From Siphonodentalium dalli (lineage: Eukaryota; Mollusca; Scaphopoda; Gadilida; Siphonodentaliidae), in assembly GCA_032622095.1 (NCBI GenBank), contig CP136066.1, positions 108,959,319 through 109,023,318 of the forward strand: a stretch of 64,000 bases of DNA, in the 5' to 3' direction. Under the pieces are notes generated by a model. It had not been told where the DNA came from. It was given only the letters and a program-made list of their open reading frames with translations, and did no database searches. This document shows positions 50,801 to 56,388 of the stretch, piece after piece; positions within the stretch are counted from its first letter, which is position 1; every line of letters starts with the position of its first letter. The position numbers were made by a program, and so were the translations under genes.

Positions 50801-52123
50801 CCAGATATGGTAGCAATAAAGAGCATTTGTCTGGCTTCTGACAAAAAGTTGAAAACGGCTGAAAAATGGCTGTAACTTTGGCATGTGTTTTTCAGAGCAT
50901 ATGAAGCCGGTATATCAATAGTTCATGTATTTGTCGACCTATCGTATCCTTCGCTCCAAATTACGTAGAACAAAATTTGGAGGTTCGAATGAGCCATGTC
51001 CGTTTAAGCTAGTTATTATGCAATATACTGCAAACTGGCCATGGAGTGCAGAAGGAAAAAAATTGCTCTTTGGTTCTTTTATACTTCTTGAAACTTTCCT
51101 TGTTCTAATTGTTTGTAGATGATTTAGAAAGAAAAAACATATGCATTATTCAAGTCAAGTTTGATCTATTGCCATTTGTTGGCGTCCGTTGACAATCTGT
51201 TCATGCATCCATCCCCCTACAGGCCATTGCTATCATCTGATTTGGTGTGACCTTTGGATGGGAACCATCAATTTTTTTCTGAAATTCGTTAAAAAACATG
51301 GCCAGCAGTCATCTTGGTTTCACATTTGAATCAATCGGTACACCAAACAGCCAATATTTATTAAAGAAATGTTTATAAAATGAATTGAAAACTAAAGTTA
51401 GCGGCTCTCGGCCAATTAAATTTTTGTCCCCCCAAATTAATTTTCAGGGGACTATAGAAACGGGCTCTATCCGTCCGTCCATCCGTCACACTTTTGAGTA
51501 CCTTCATGGTGTAATCATCTCCTCCTAAAAATTTCATCCCAGAGATTTGAAACTTTGGAATATTGTTGCCCATATATTGAAGATGTGCAACATCATGTAT
51601 TTTGATGACGGAAAAATTATTCTTTGACGGAGTTATTAACCCTTTTCGACTTAGAAAATTTAAATTTTGTTTTATAATTTTCAGTATGAAATCACCTCCT
51701 CCTACAGTTTTGATCATAGATATTTGAAACTTCAGAGTATTGTTACCCACATATTGGAGATGTGCAACATGTATATAGATGACAGAATTTTTTTAATTTT
51801 TTTCGGAGTTATTAACCCTTTTCTACTTTTAATTTCTTTAACAAAGCGGCATCGACTTGCCACATTGTCGGGGGACTCTGTGGTCGGCTGACCTTTTATT
51901 TTTTCAGTGGCAGATATTTAACTTGAATTAAAATTGGTTATGTGCTATAAGAAACCGAACATTATTATGAAACTGAATCTCGTTTCTGATATTACAAATT
52001 ACAGGTGCCATGGCTGGTCTGGGCATTGGTATGCTGATTCTCGGAGCTCTACTTGGACTGATTGCGGCATACGGAATCTACAGATATGCCGACAGCTCTG
52101 TACCCTATAAGCTCTCAGACTAA
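2721..52123 (+). CDS. Multi-exon gene for a single-pass membrane glycoprotein, probable metazoan LolA-like-domain protein; 5' end missing
   Basis: Fourteen exons (2721-2856, 3577-3722, 11042-11195, 15943-16037, 18264-18386, 19023-19134, 24131-24291, 31402-31479, 36803-36917, 38032-38177, 46132-46204, 47260-47387, 49311-49392, 52005-52123) have AG/GT borders and compatible phases. They join into one open frame of 555 residues plus stop. Eight N-glycosylation sequons (for example NKT, NIT, NFT, NGT, NLT, NCT, NYS, NRT) and several cysteines indicate an extracellular or lumenal body. The last exon gives a transmembrane helix of about 23 residues and the tail ADSSVPYKLSD. Two segments resemble each other: one carries VRGIPVQHW after an FG..FIG stretch, the other TYRGMEIDVW after FGDELLG, which suggests a duplicated domain. 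From memory of the family this matches animal proteins annotated with LolA-like domains; no biochemical role is known to me. No start codon or signal peptide is visible, so upstream exons are missing. The exon chain is near certain, the family name is moderate. Confidence 0.85.
2878..3172. mobile_element. CAAGYCTG-family MITE, copy 1
   Basis: Ends acaagtctgagtttagtgtg and actcaggcttgt. Inside, inverted copies of tgaggtccccagagggtgaa are present. It lies in the intron after exon A. Confidence 0.6.
3577..3722 (+). CDS. Exon B
   Basis: Acceptor tttttcag and donor gtgagt. The two leading bases complete the Asn codon begun in exon A. The exon reads GTCVTNNITEGVNVFNFT and later DVFHFGKTFGDKFIGSET, with two N-glycosylation sequons. 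It ends in phase 0. Confidence 0.85.
3836..4235. mobile_element. Double-hairpin TTAA MITE, copy 3 (two almost perfect 69-bp hairpins)
   Basis: TTAA at 3836 and 4232 with terminal repeats TTAACTCTTTACCCAACA and TGTTGGGTAAAGGGTTAA. Hairpin 1 (3866-3934) and hairpin 2 (4014-4082) are reverse complements of one another, including the loops (cgaccataggtcg and cgacctatggtcg). Terminal repeats differ from the other copies, so this is a subfamily. Confidence 0.75.
4238..4386. repeat. Palindrome directly abutting the preceding MITE
   Basis: Arms of about 65 bases beginning aatggatgttgattttgttg meet at a loop gggacgcgaaagcgttcc. It begins within three bases of the previous MITE's right end. Confidence 0.65.
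5086..5137. repeat. TA/GT microsatellite
   Basis: Alternating (TA)n and (TG)n tracts. Confidence 0.8.
5293..5515 (+). repeat. Tandem repeat of about 70 bp
   Basis: Units start gccgattgagctcaaacttg, continue with acgggaagtgtcatatat and end tttatagactcgaacc; a little over two copies. Shorter tandem pieces with attgaaaaacaaaaaa follow to about 5655. Confidence 0.65.
5819..9739 (+). repeat. 23-bp minisatellite, about 170 copies
   Basis: The unit is caatgtctacaagaaacc followed by tggac or aggac, so each copy carries CCTGG or CCAGG. The first copies (about 5819-5935) have tctgcaag instead of tctacaag. Rare variants (gaaagcagg, cctgtacc, ggaccatt, acaacaaacc) and small indels near 7611, 7735 and 8586 are scattered inside. 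Because 23 is not a multiple of three and the unit has no stop in any forward phase, all three + frames stay open over long distances, giving a formal 1359-codon frame (5731-9810) with a 23-residue period. It lies wholly in the intron between exons B and C, so coding is unlikely. Confidence 0.95.
9865..10421. mobile_element. CAAGYCTG-family MITE, copy 2
   Basis: Ends caagcctgcaaatagtgtgt and cactatttgcaggcttg. Flanking octamers TTCATTTT and TTCATTTA are an almost exact 8-bp target duplication. The interior includes a stretch like the cggatgataact repeats near 25.2-25.5 kb. Confidence 0.65.
10522..10699. mobile_element. TA-flanked palindromic MITE, copy 2
   Basis: Left end TACAGTAATGCTCTAAATAA, right end GCATTACTGTA, with palindromic arms containing agaattatgggtaacttt. 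Shorter loop than the 1831 copy. Confidence 0.75.
10773..11027. mobile_element. TTAA MITE of the TTTCTTTACTAAATA family, next to exon C
   Basis: TTAACCCTTTCTTTACTAAA at the left and AGTAAAGTAAAGGTTAA at the right, with an inverted repeat around aataggccatttattgg inside. It ends 14 bases before exon C. Confidence 0.7.
11042..11195 (+). CDS. Exon C
   Basis: Acceptor ttttcag and donor gtttgt. It reads VRGIPVQHWTSC, then a beta-rich stretch, and ends with the sequon NGT; phase 1 out. The RGIPVxxW signature recurs as RGMEIDVW in exon H. A MITE ends only 14 bases before the exon, so the acceptor and its pyrimidine tract are squeezed against mobile DNA. Confidence 0.88.
11254..11414. repeat. Palindrome
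   Basis: Arms starting taagaaatgaatgtagtggg pair with cccactacattcatttctta. The loop includes ccacgaagtgg. Confidence 0.65.
11800..12060 (-). pseudogene. EF-hand-like coding remnant, copy 1
   Basis: Read on the minus strand, about 11975-11875 gives CIDIDKDSDRVTYFNYMYF, an EF-hand-like calcium-loop pattern (D.D.D.D) followed by a hydrophobic helix; stops lie upstream. The stretch is related at roughly 70% identity by eye to 48880-49145. It is antisense to the host gene and inside its intron, so it is probably a decayed gene piece carried by a repeat. Confidence 0.4.
13197..14164. mobile_element. Tigger/pogo-like element nested in the hAT element
   Basis: Ends CAGTGAAACCTC and, reversed, CAGTAAAACCTC, with TA at 13195-13196 and 14165-14166. 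It contains the N-terminal piece of a pogo-type transposase on the minus strand. At 968 bp it is internally deleted. Confidence 0.82.
13438..13626 (-). pseudogene. Truncated Tigger/pogo transposase N-terminus
   Basis: Sixty-two codons starting MTEPSRKRHRTELTLDQKV with a CENP-B-type/Psq helix-turn-helix feel (KYGIGKSTISDI). After SDI the frame runs into unrelated sequence and a stop; the second DNA-binding half and the DDE catalytic domain are missing. In intact relatives this domain binds the terminal repeats. Confidence 0.7.
15175..15325 (+). repeat. 58-bp tandem repeat, about 2.5 copies
   Basis: Units contain gttgttaaagacgacattg and gatgggattgtttttgaac, with near-identical copies. Confidence 0.75.
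15943..16037 (+). CDS. Exon D
   Basis: Acceptor taatttgcag and donor gtaaaa. It encodes about 32 residues including VHTFYHVYEFTTFKVGP. It enters with two bases completing a Gly codon and leaves in phase 0. Confidence 0.85.
16373..16627. mobile_element. TTTCTTTACTAAATA-family MITE, degraded
   Basis: Contains the family blocks tcattgatgagtagctccct, ttcagataataa and cctccaaatgaatag. The ends have lost the TTAA. A second poorer copy follows at about 16678-16922. Confidence 0.5.
17111..17336. mobile_element. TTTCTTTACTAAATA-family MITE, reverse orientation
   Basis: Reads the family backwards and ends tagtatagaaagggttaa (TTAA 17333-17336), with an inverted pair ttcagataataa / ttattatctgaac inside. 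Confidence 0.6.
18264..18386 (+). CDS. Exon E
   Basis: Acceptor atctgcag and donor gtgagc. Forty-one codons starting TPKGISCPGR and ending QHKVTADR, phase 0 on both sides. The stretch FTVDYEIIAKN appears to begin the second related domain. Confidence 0.87.
18758..18995. mobile_element. Double-hairpin TTAA MITE, copy 4, truncated next to exon F
   Basis: TTAACTCTTTCATGACTGG at the left, hairpin 1 with loop cgcccattgggcg, hairpin 2 with loop ctccctatgggag. The right terminal repeat is missing. It stops about 27 bases before exon F. Confidence 0.7.
19023..19134 (+). CDS. Exon F
   Basis: Acceptor ctttttgcag and donor gtgggg. It reads LYFDRSHNLTRIDGK, with one sequon, and ends in phase 1 after NDFTS. 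A truncated double-hairpin MITE ends roughly 27 bases upstream. Confidence 0.86.
19135..22140. other. First 3 kb of the intron after exon F: no gene seen
   Basis: AT-rich DNA with no recognisable coding region. Visible items are a short gtaatgtcacacc duplication near 19195-19240, a TTTCTTTACT MITE remnant (about 20604-20788), and a run of ttggaaattccaa-like motifs at 21410-21580. Confidence 0.5.
22150..22640 (+). repeat. About 165-bp tandem repeat, three copies
   Basis: Each unit carries a form of caacggatttcaaagattttt, then gagttcgcaa.ccag, then gacgacgtcacagggctcat. Copies are diverged. Confidence 0.7.
22743..22877. mobile_element. TA-flanked palindromic MITE, copy 3 (deleted left arm)
   Basis: TACAGTAATGCTCTAATTAA at the left, GAGCATTACTGTA at the right; most of the left arm is missing. 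Confidence 0.7.
23115..23222. mobile_element. TTTCTTTACTAAATA-family MITE fragment
   Basis: Contains tctttactaaatactcattg and atgttcagataata, then stops at a tandem-repeat border. Confidence 0.5.
23230..23686 (+). repeat. About 185-bp tandem repeat, 2.5 copies
   Basis: Units contain tgacatgtagatgggaacga and ccaaaaaacatggccgc. The third unit breaks off in gaacgagtcat, where an exon-G-array copy begins. Related single units occur at 31010-31200, about 36945-37260 and 51160-51310. Confidence 0.75.
23687..23815 (+). repeat. Displaced copy of the exon-G donor array and intron start
   Basis: Three gtgtatgaagggt.tgtgagt units and then gatctgacttcaatgagacg to ctttttggctca match 24440-24559 almost exactly. 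It lies upstream of the exon whose 3' end it duplicates. Confidence 0.85.
23816..24110. repeat. Dispersed repeat unit ending in gcggcatcgacttgccac
   Basis: Shares taccttcgtggtgtaatcaa, tattgttacccacatattgg and aagcggcatcgacttgccac with 51421-51893 and partly with 30640-30740. It ends about 20 bases before exon G. Confidence 0.6.
24131..24291 (+). CDS. Exon G
   Basis: Acceptor cttttttag and donor gtgagt. About 54 residues from IEYIMDLMERNCT through FGDELLGIDGK to FVYEGS, phase 0 out. Its last 21 bases and the donor are the founding unit of a tandem array that continues into the intron (24271-24500), so several equivalent donors follow it. Confidence 0.87.
24271..24500 (+). repeat. 29-bp array of exon G 3' end plus splice donor, eight donor copies
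   Basis: GTGAGT or GTGAGG begins at 24292, 24321, 24348, 24377, 24406, 24435, 24464 and 24493. Each is preceded by a copy of the exon tail (ctttgtgtatggaggctc). Most units are 29 bp, one is 27 bp. Use of the second donor would add 29 nt and shift the frame. Confidence 0.92.
24540..24960. repeat. Dispersed repeat related to the cgtccgtc family
   Basis: Begins tttttggctcacctgagaca, followed by cgtccgtcatctgtc motifs and twice-repeated agaccgaat/gtcagatttgttaaaatag stretches. No coding region seen. Confidence 0.45.
25000..25569 (+). repeat. About 185-bp tandem repeat interrupted by a transposon
   Basis: Units contain ggtttccggatgata, tatcaaaatacaggtcaag and ttcgaatttgagtttgatcc. The third unit is broken at gatgataa by the insertion and continues at 30502 (ctcaagtttgg). 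Confidence 0.8.
25573..30498. mobile_element. Complete DNA transposon, 4.93 kb, TAA target duplication
   Basis: Terminal inverted repeats of about 165 bp start TAGTGTGGTCGT (left) and, reversed, TAGTATGGTCGT (right), share aacccggaagaaattggata and ccaaaatccgcaaaaa, and are bounded by TAA at 25570-25572 and 30499-30501. Removing the element restores the host tandem unit. Subterminal copies of aagatggcgtccaatatgg follow. It carries a minus-strand transposase-like pseudogene. The 3-bp TWA target is usual for PIF/Harbinger, but the protein does not look like that family, so the superfamily is left open. Confidence 0.87.
26186..29403 (-). pseudogene. Broken transposase-like gene of the 4.93-kb transposon
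   Basis: Five collinear minus-strand segments (29403-29086, 29061-28525, 28376-27729, 27677-27045, 27019-26186) read as one protein of about 1,050-1,070 residues interrupted by at least three in-frame stops and two frame changes. The N-terminal part has Cys/His pairs (CVLCPSGF, VHSNCRRDF, CMFCGTPA, YHSRCYTDF) that look like zinc-binding sites. The C-terminal part contains RSIKSRGGLTRG and SEQHAEFGASRSKRD. Similar frames are common in molluscan genomes as unnamed proteins (from memory); I cannot name the transposase superfamily. One stop near 28445 looks like a CGA-to-TGA change, a typical decay route. Confidence 0.8.
31201..31279. mobile_element. TA MITE right half
   Basis: Contains tttccgactaaatcctgaaa to agcattactgta, the right arm of the family, fused to a catggccaccag unit. 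Confidence 0.65.
31402..31479 (+). CDS. Exon H
   Basis: Acceptor tatcttttcag and donor gtaagt. Twenty-six codons, phase 0 on both sides, reading RTYRGMEIDVWGNRT and ending ELYFLK. The YRGMEIDVW motif parallels VRGIPVQHW of exon C. Confidence 0.88.
31529..31745. mobile_element. TA-flanked palindromic MITE, full copy
   Basis: TACAGTAATTCCCAAAATAA at the left and GAGCATTACTGTA at the right. Nearly perfect arms around gctcttcctgagagc. It lies 50 bases after exon H. Confidence 0.78.
32130..32720 (+). repeat. About 175-bp tandem repeat, 3-4 diverged copies
   Basis: Units share ttcacaacaatat.ttgatc, then a gatttgtctgattttt-like stretch and ttagtttgtctatttttag. Confidence 0.65.
32966..35460 (+). 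repeat. Pairs of direct duplications in the intron after exon H
   Basis: 32974-33070 is repeated at 34952-35050 (agaaataaaagttaccaaat, tattatccacaaaac). 34490-34690 is repeated at about 35065-35455 (acaataacatgctattta, tctttctgtttatggtggtt). No transposon ends or convincing genes were found. Confidence 0.55.
35758..35902. mobile_element. TA MITE, left end deleted
   Basis: Starts inside the left arm (ttggcttgttgccattcatt) and ends ggaattactgta. Confidence 0.7.
36485..36747. mobile_element. Double-hairpin TTAA MITE, copy 5
   Basis: TTAACCCTTTCATGATGG to AGTCATGGAAGGGTTAA, both TTAA ends intact. It ends 55 bases before exon I. Confidence 0.78.
36803..36917 (+). CDS. Exon I
   Basis: Acceptor cattctcag and donor gttagt. 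It reads TVNVYNLIPFHP and then CYFFKSELDVYFSIT; phase 1 out. Confidence 0.85.
37272..37655. mobile_element. CAAGYCTG-family MITE, copy 3, right end lost
   Basis: Starts caagtctgcaagttgtgtgt and ends within attctgcaaatgacaga. Interior inverted copies of gagggtgaatttagtgatg are present. Confidence 0.6.
38032..38177 (+). CDS. Exon J
   Basis: Acceptor gtttttttcag and donor gtacat. A charged stretch (KKEKPNSKNH) is followed by MDTALRDAVATAAKVSPLRV and SNLR. It ends in phase 0, which allows direct joining to exon L or inclusion of the optional 51-nt exon at 38881. Confidence 0.83.
38552..38840. mobile_element. TTTCTTTACTAAATA-family MITE next to the optional exon K
   Basis: atactaaatactcattgaca at the left, catttagtaaagaaagtgtt at the right, and an inner inverted pair around caaatgaccat/ataggtcgtttg. 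It ends 40 bases before 38881. Confidence 0.65.
38881..38931 (+). CDS. Possible optional exon K (51 nt, phase 0-0), overlapping a repeat arm
   Basis: Canonical AG and GT borders enclose 17 codons, MKLIQQQPPRSPISPSK, that would keep the main frame if inserted between exons J and L. The last 14 bases and the donor belong to a 41-bp motif found in inverted orientation at 45222-45262, so at least the 3' end is repeat-derived. Joining J directly to L gives a smoother family-like sequence. This could be an exonised cassette, or not an exon at all. Confidence 0.3.
39830..41680 (+). repeat. Three spaced direct repeats inside the 38.9-45.3 kb block
   Basis: About 39840-40015, 40360-40520 and 41435-41665 share a core with taattagcactcgg, caggttggggctacccat and cgaaccc. 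Two of them continue into ggactatcga and cgggacgactgttg-like sequence. The core looks vaguely tRNA-like but no clover-leaf is convincing. Confidence 0.55.
43134..43266. repeat. Palindrome with short loop
   Basis: Arms gagcatggcttggagtgaaa and tttcacgacaagtcatgctc, inner arms ccgatatagtgcatag and ctatgcactatatcgg, loop cacgacgcgaagcgg. Strong cruciform potential. Confidence 0.7.
43320..43805. repeat. Poly-A/T and tgtttgttttcctgtttt tandem region
   Basis: An A19 run near 43356 is followed by repeated blocks (aattcctctttgttcaggtt, aactttggctgcctgtttgt) in two or three copies. Confidence 0.7.
45060..45132. repeat. ATGT/ATAT microsatellite
   Basis: Mixed tatatatatgtatatacata tract. Confidence 0.75.
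45297..45543. mobile_element. MITE with AGTATCTTG ends and TCTA target duplication
   Basis: AGTATCTTGCCCACTGAAC at the left and, reversed, AGTATCTTGTCCACTGAAC at the right, bounded by TCTA at 45293-45296 and 45544-45547. Its right 167 bp match 38932-39098 in inverted orientation. Confidence 0.72.
46132..46204 (+). CDS. Exon L
   Basis: Acceptor aactaactag and donor gtgagt. It reads VKQSAKNADQLIVTL and ends RSPFV in phase 1. A second acceptor nine bases inside (after gtaaaacag) would drop VKQ without changing frame. The frame is fixed by exon M, which is open in only one phase. Confidence 0.78.
47260..47387 (+). CDS. Exon M
   Basis: Acceptor ttttttcag and donor gttagt. It reads LEIHLVSEIDVRTAYNNL, then FQFFLQIPNGPFNDQVT; phase 0 out. 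The other two frames hit stops within the first few codons, so this frame is secure. Confidence 0.85.
47531..48288. mobile_element. Non-autonomous hAT element
   Basis: TAGGGGTTCACGATAT at the left, TAGGGCTTCACGGTAT reversed at the right, with CACCAGAA and CACCAAAA as flanking octamers (7 of 8). Subterminal atcgcaatat motifs are inverted. No transposase. Confidence 0.8.
48880..49145 (-). pseudogene. EF-hand-like coding remnant, copy 2
   Basis: On the minus strand about 49035-48960 reads DIDKNGDGVTYFNYMYYSIG, a good EF-hand loop (D.D.NGDG) followed by a helix. Stops and frame changes lie on both sides. Homologous by eye to 11800-12060. Exon N begins about 165 bases downstream on the opposite strand. 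Confidence 0.45.
49311..49392 (+). CDS. Exon N
   Basis: Acceptor cactaacag and donor gtaaag. Twenty-seven codons plus one base, VYEGVPKSMTSRRYQPSDIE to FYSK, a polar juxtamembrane stretch that enters phase 1 before the membrane exon. Confidence 0.83.
50305..50567. mobile_element. Double-hairpin TTAA MITE, copy 6
   Basis: TTAACCCTTTCATGATGGG to CTCCATGGAAGGGTTAA with both TTAA ends and two hairpins. Confidence 0.78.
51421..51893 (+). repeat. Two-unit dispersed repeat before exon O
   Basis: Two related units of about 180 bp share atattgttgcccatatattg and tattaacccttttcgactta. The region ends gcggcatcgacttgccac, as at 24041-24058. Confidence 0.65.
52005..52123 (+). CDS. Exon O (last exon: transmembrane helix and stop)
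   Basis: Acceptor caaattacag. The exon encodes a Gly/Leu/Ile/Ala-rich helix (AMAGLGIGML onwards, about 23 residues), then YRYADSSVPYKLSD and TAA at 52121-52123. The small-residue-rich helix and very short tail fit a type I single-pass protein. Confidence 0.9.
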
Positions 52124-52471
52124 CAAGCAAACAAGATGGATAGAAAGATACAGAAAATAAATTAGCATCAAAAGGATAAGTTTATGTTATAAACATAGAA
52201 ATAATGTGAACAAACCATCAATTAATCACAGTTTCAATCTTTCATGTTTTATCGAGATATCTCACACCAAATTTCCCTGTCAATATGTTTCTGATATATT
52301 GATTTTTAAAAATGCATTTAGATCTTCATAGTGCAATATATTTTAAGGGTTTGTAAATTATGGTTCAATGTTTTGTTACACACCTTTTGCTATATTTTGG
52401 ATGATTATGGCACTTTTGTCTGTAGTAATTCCACCTGATTACACTAATATTGAATGTTGTTAAATAATAAA
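52124..52471 (+). other. Probable 3' UTR with poly(A) signals
   Basis: After the stop there are two AATAAA hexamers, at 52156-52161 and 52466-52471. The second lies in a longer AT-rich stretch and would give a UTR of about 370 nt. Which one is used cannot be decided from sequence alone. Confidence 0.5.
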
Positions 52472-54590
52472 TACAGAACCGCATATATTGCATGCCTTGC
52501 AATAAGCTATAGGTCACCAACTCCAAACCTATAGGTTACCATGCTGGATAGGTGAAGCTAGACAATCTAATTTACACATCTGGAACCTTATTTCTAAGCT
52601 TTCAGTGACAGAAACTTTTAAGTCAAGGAAGCCATATTTCACAATTGCAAATTTAGTTTTAGTTTATCACCAGAAAAGTATTGTATTCTGGGACTACACA
52701 ACAGTTTTTGTTGGAAGTTGCTTTTAAATGATTAACCATCCTAATGAACTCAAAAGGTTTTTGTGGTAAAGTAACTATTTTTGTCTCCACATATGTCACT
52801 GAGTTGGCAGAGCTTTGATCTCTTGTTGTTGTAAAGAATTTGCATTAGTTTGGTAGCCAGCTTGATTTACAGGGCTGTCGTCATTGGCAGTATGAAACCT
52901 CCATAAAAATCACTGCTGAAATTGTAGCTGTAATTGTGACTGAACCTAATTTATTTGACAATCAATATCAGAAGTTTCAAAACCAAAGCAGTTCAAGAGA
53001 AATGCTCATAATTAATTTTGAAATATGAAGTCATCGGATAACAGATATGTTCCTACTCTATCAAATGTTTCATTGGAACAGTGAATGACAGAGTTGTGTA
53101 ATTATAAAGACAGTGAAAGGAAATTAGTGGATAGGGTGCGTTCCCTCTAAAAACGTTATGGATTAGTACCTAATATTCCATAGTGCCTCATTGTGATATG
53201 TGCAGGAGATATGTGATTGGGAGTATGCATGTGGGAAGTTTATTTGACTATTGGTCTTGAGGATTGGGAGTATGCATGTCAGAAGCTTAGTTGACTATTG
53301 GTCTTGGGAGTATGTGTGTGGTAAGTTTATTTGACTATTGGTCTTGAGGTTGTCGAATAGTGTGTGTTGGTTAATGTTTTAACATTCCTGGAATATTGGC
53401 TTTATTATCTCCATACTCAGGATGCGCATGCAGTATTGAAGAGGCTAACTATTTAAAATTAACCCTTTGAGTTTAGGATCCTGCGTATCATGATTTTGTT
53501 CGTCAAATGGAATCGAATTGTGGGCAAGATTTCACATCGAATCGAACGACCATATCATACTTGGTAGCAAGGGGAGTAATCCAATGTATCCCACATGACT
53601 GACCAACGATGTGGATTGACAAATACAGAGTAGATGGCATGACTCTATTGTTTATCAGTCATTTTTCACTGGCTAATTTGCCAAACCTAGTTCATCTCCT
53701 TAAAGTATGGCTAGAGGTCAAAGGTCGAGCAGTTCAGAATAGTGATTGATACAATACACATCATATGTGGTTATCTCCCTTTAGTTAAACAAAATACAGT
53801 TTAGGGTTAAAAAAATATTTCAAATTGAATAGAATCTTTTGCATGATTTCGCATTGAATCAAATCTCGAATGTTAGCAGGAGCCTAAACAAGTTGTCAGT
53901 AAGTATTCAGTTATCAAAGGTTTATAAGCAGATTAACTATGTTGAACAATCTCAAACTTTGTTTTTCTATTCCTTGTAATTCTTGTCAAAACCACAGCTG
54001 CAGAGGTAAGTACCTTGGACAGTAGCCAGGTTTTGCCCCAAATATGTGTAACTTGTGTTACTATGGCATGTATTGCTTGGGACGGGAAATATCACATGTA
54101 ATTATTTTACAGTGTCAAACATACATGTTTAGTGATATCGGCCCAAGATGCAGAAAATAGATGGGTGGTGAGGTCAAACTTAATCCCATTCTTCCAATGC
54201 ATGCTTATTTGAAAAATAGGTTTTCTTCTCCTTTTGTTGACAGAGGCAGAACACATTACAAGTTACACATATGTGTGGCTATATCTGCGTAGTATCAAAC
54301 TTTTTCTGGGATAGTCCCTAATTTATGAATAATATTTTACATCAAGTAGTATGAGAAGAAAATTATATCTATGTGCAAATCCATTCCATTTACATTTGTA
54401 TAGAATCCAAGTATATCTCATTGAACAATAGGCCATAAATAAAAATACTGTGTTCTCAGACACCTCCCTTGTCGCCCAAAGAGGGCCTCACTAACACAAA
54501 TTTATTTGCAAAATAATCCAGAATTTTCAGAGTTCAAAAGTCAAATTAGTCAATCTCCATTTTATTCACAATTATAAATATATTTAACCC
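52472..54590. other. Downstream of the gene: no gene seen
   Basis: AT-rich DNA after the poly(A) signal. It contains a 53-bp-like tandem repeat (about 53213-53352, gggagtatgcatgt/tttgactattggtcttg, three copies) and a possible decayed hAT-like element (53474-53886, TAGGATCCTGCG and reversed TAGGCTCCTGC, no clear target duplication). Confidence 0.5.
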
Positions 54591-54593
54591 TTT

Positions 54594-54825
54594 TATGATG
54601 GGAGCTGTGCTGGTGCAGTATTAAATATCCTGTATGCGAGTCTCCCATAGGGAGCCTTGCATATATAAGAGAATCTACTGGCTTACAAGGTCAAGGTATA
54701 TATTGTTAGGCCAATGTATTCTCTTATATATGTGAGGCTCCCTATGGGAGACTCACATATATAAGCAATGCATTGGCACAGGGTTTTCGCAAAATTTCAG
54801 GAAGCTCTAGTCATGGAAGGGTTAA
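54594..54825. mobile_element. Double-hairpin TTAA MITE, copy 7
   Basis: TTAACCCTTTTATGATGGG to AGTCATGGAAGGGTTAA. The first hairpin has lost part of its left arm. Confidence 0.75.
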
Positions 54826-54956
54826 AAGAGTGAAGGCGCTCGCTCAATATGACGTGTTCATTGCTCCGTATCCGTGTGTGAACAAATGATCATTTCTGCA
54901 CAGGTTGAAATGGCTAGAAGCAATTGGAGAATGGATTCTATAGATTGTAGGTTCAT

Positions 54957-55783
54957 GGGGTAGGAACTGCTCCGCGAGCAGACACTGCTTCCTATCTTTG
55001 GTCCAGTTCACTATCGTCGTATCGATCTGTGTCCAGTTCACTTGTGATTTATGTACTGAAAATGGCTGCTAATACGACCATGTCGGTGAATATTCCCCTA
55101 AATCTACATAAATAGATGTAGTTTTCAAACCATTCGCATGGGGAAACAGACAATAAACACTACAAGTTCAAAACACTAACAATTCAGTCAACATGGATAC
55201 AATTTCCTTGTAGAAATAACCACAGATCGGTCGGATTTCTGTGAAAAAATCACATAACGACAGATAACATCGTTTTTCGATCAATTTTCTGGACTGGGTC
55301 TTATGTTCGGAAAGTGAACCGATCTTATCCGTGGTGAACTGGAGCTTTTTTGTCAAGATTTCAAATCTAAATATCATATGATTCCCTGGTCATTTATCCA
55401 CTATCCGGTGGGAAGACAACACATTTTAGTCTATTAAAACCTTGCATTAATTGTCATGTCAGTATCGAATTATTCGTTTTTTTCCACAGAAAATTGTGTT
55501 AAAATTTACCATGGAGTCCAATGGAAATTTGACACTCAAATATTTACACTTAAATTGGCAAGTTGCCGCACTATATATAGGAAATATCAAACTCATGGAC
55601 AGCTGGAGATGTATGGGAGTTATATTTAACACAAAAACTGTATATCATCTTACCTTGGTGAATCCATTTGCGAAATTCAGCGCAGTCACACTTAAAAAGA
55701 TCACTAGTGAACTGGAGTGTGTCGGTAGTGAACTGGACAAAAGATCGGAAGCGGTGTCTGTCTCGCGGAGCAGTTCCTACCCC
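54957..55783. mobile_element. Inverted-repeat element with GTCCAGTTCACT motifs
   Basis: GGGGTAGGAACTGCTCCGCG at the left is mirrored at the right end. GTCCAGTTCACT or its complement occurs several times near both ends. TAGATTGTAGGTTCAT (54941-54956) and TAGATTGTACGTTCAT (55792-55807) flank the element. No recognised transposase; the 114-codon frame at 55451-55795 runs through the right repeat and is not counted as a gene. Confidence 0.6.
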
Positions 55784-56388
55784 GTGAGGCTGTAGATTGT
55801 ACGTTCATTACTATCTAGGACTCTCAACAAAAAAAAACAATGTCCCTCCTTCATTAAATTTTCCATATATAATTGTCCGAGAACACAGGGATTTATTTTG
55901 AATGACCTTTAATATTAATATATTTAATCTTATTCATATGTTTATATAAAAGTTTATGTATTATATAAATGTATTATATTATGTATTATATTATGTATTA
56001 TATTATGAAGTTTATTCACTGAAGGCGGTATTCATATGATGTTTTTTTTTCAAGCCAATGATATATTTTTGGGGCATTGTTGATGGGAAATAACATGACT
56101 AATGTCATTTGGATTTTAGAGAAATGTTGTGATGGAGTGGGATGGAGTGTATACTCTTGTAAAACCCATACTCCATACTTTGCGAAAAATTTGCCATGTC
56201 TACAATGCTAAATGGGTCATTGTCACAAGGGTCCGATCACATACCCTAGTCAGCTTTTCAGACCGCTCACAATAGTAGTTACCGGTAGCTTTTCACCAGC
56301 TATCACTTCCGCAGTCAGCTTTTCAAATTTTTTGGTTCATCAAGTAATATAGTAGATGGCTACTTGACATTGAATTCGGAATACAATT

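Noticed and set aside
53960-54010. Possible 8-base micro-exon (acag ctgcagag gtaagt)
   Set aside because: It lies after the stop codon and poly(A) signal, with nothing to join to.
55451-55795. 114-codon + frame
   Set aside because: It runs through the right terminal repeat of an inverted-repeat element and lacks any known domain.
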